Assembly: GCF_030272705.1 (NCBI RefSeq)
Contig: NZ_JARFYM010000001.1
Coordinates: forward strand, 310,001 to 374,000
DNA length: 64,000 bases
Reading direction: 5' to 3'
Origin: Rhizobium mayense
Lineage (GTDB): Bacteria > Pseudomonadota > Alphaproteobacteria > Rhizobiales > Rhizobiaceae
This document shows positions 63,425-64,000 of the stretch, piece by piece (position 1 is the stretch's first letter; every line of letters begins with the position of its first letter). Under the pieces are notes generated by a model that saw only the letters and a list, made by a program, of their open reading frames with translations, had not been told where the DNA came from and did no database searches. Position numbers and translations under genes: made by a program.

Positions 63425-64000
63425 AGCATTTCTAGAGACTTCTTTCGCGACGGCGGTGGAAATGCGGCGTCGAGGGTAGCCCAATCCTCGTCGGTGATGT
63501 CGAGCGAGACGGAGTCACGGTTTTCCGCGACTCGTTGCACGTTCGAGGTCTTGGGAATGGCGATCACGCCATCGCGCTCGAGCAGAAACGCAAGCGCCAC
63601 CTGCGCCGGCGTTGCCTGATAGGTCTTGGCGATGTGGATCAGCTCCGGATGATGCGCCAGCCGGCCCTGCTCGATCGGTGAGTAGGCCATGATCGGGATA
63701 TTGCGCTCCTGGCACCAGGGCAGCAGATCATATTCGATGCCGCGCCGGCCGAGATTGTAGAGCACCTGGTTGGTGGCGACGTTGGCACCGTCGGGAACGG
63801 CCAGCAGTTCCTCCATGTCATCGACATCGAAGTTCGAAACGCCCCAGGCGCCGATCTTGCCGGCGGCTTTCAGCGCTTCGAAGGCCGCCACCGTTTCGGC
63901 CAGCGGATGTTCCCCGTGCCAGTGCAGCAGATAGAGGTCGATGCGGTCGATTTTCATCCGCTTCAGGCTCCGCTCACAAGCTTGGATCGTCCCCTTGCTG
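63421..64000 (-). CDS. Aldo/keto reductase (C-terminal part, truncated by window edge)
   Basis: The frame stays open to base 64000, so the N-terminus is missing. Visible: [83 protein letters not shown], and [46 protein letters not shown]. These are the central TIM-barrel signatures and C-terminal NADPH loop of the AKR family (YafB/DkgA-like). Stop TAA at 63423-63421 overlaps the KpsC-like stop. Substrate cannot be told. Confidence 0.9.
   Translation of the reverse strand, partial: SKGTIQACERSLKRMKIDRIDLYLLHWHGEHPLAETVAAFEALKAAGKIGAWGVSNFDVDDMEELLAVPDGANVATNQVLYNLGRRGIEYDLLPWCQERNIPIMAYSPIEQGRLAHHPELIHIAKTYQATPAQVALAFLLERDGVIAIPKTSNVQRVAENRDSVSLDITDEDWATLDAAFPPPSRKKSLEML

Overview
The window is a piece of an alphaproteobacterial chromosome of the Rhizobium/Agrobacterium type. 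Three things point there. The tmRNA gene is circularly permuted and carries the tag ANDNYAEARLAA. The gene families are typical of Rhizobiales (Atu4866-like protein, DUF4169, SspB, HerA-like ATPase, hflKC-degP). The DNA is GC-rich and densely coding. I see no prophage, insertion sequence, CRISPR array, rRNA or tRNA. It is mostly a housekeeping core with small accessory patches.

Layout: 1-4.8 kb holds the end of recN, a CDP-diacylglycerol pyrophosphatase and ligA. 4.8-8 kb has an acetyltransferase with a hairpin over its ribosome binding site, then a glycosyltransferase and a sugar epimerase. 8-13.3 kb has an ArsR/SRPBCC pair with a visible operator, creA, cheW, and a sco1-monooxygenase-prmA run. 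13.3-13.6 kb (minus strand) is a compact unit of a 46-48 aa ORF followed by two hairpins with CUCCUCC loops and a terminator; it matches the 'cuckoo RNA' architecture. 14-19.8 kb has an M24 peptidase, azlCD, a DUF2164 gene, a phosphotransferase and panCB. 20-24.6 kb has a polysaccharide flippase, a glycosyltransferase, a nicotinamidase and a sugar/H+ symporter. 24.8-31.4 kb has a LysR/SDR pair, small proteins, a periplasmic binding protein and a UvrD-type helicase. 31.7-36 kb is an RND efflux pair. 36.3-42 kb has an orphan flagellin, an OmpA lipoprotein, DUF2000/AraC, a secreted unknown and an FAD-linked dehydrogenase. 42.3-46 kb is a large AsmA protein.

46.2-53.8 kb joins two quality-control systems. 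On the minus strand lie tmRNA, sspB (adaptor for SsrA-tagged proteins), DUF4169 and a ribbon-helix-helix gene. On the plus strand lie thyA-folA (thymidylate/folate) and hflK-hflC-degP (membrane and periplasmic proteolysis). 53.8-55.6 kb holds two coupled acetyltransferases and a HigBA-like toxin-antitoxin pair. 55.6-59.5 kb has serB and miaA, whose opposed start codons overlap, and a HerA-like ATPase. 59.6-62.3 kb is ilvBN, preceded by an 18-codon branched-chain leader peptide and an attenuator terminator. The window ends with a KpsC-like capsule gene and a truncated aldo/keto reductase.

The most interesting regions are the cuckoo-like RNA unit, the apparently leaderless ilv leader peptide/attenuator, the tmRNA-sspB neighbourhood, the serB/miaA start overlap and the tandem-repeat arm of DegP.
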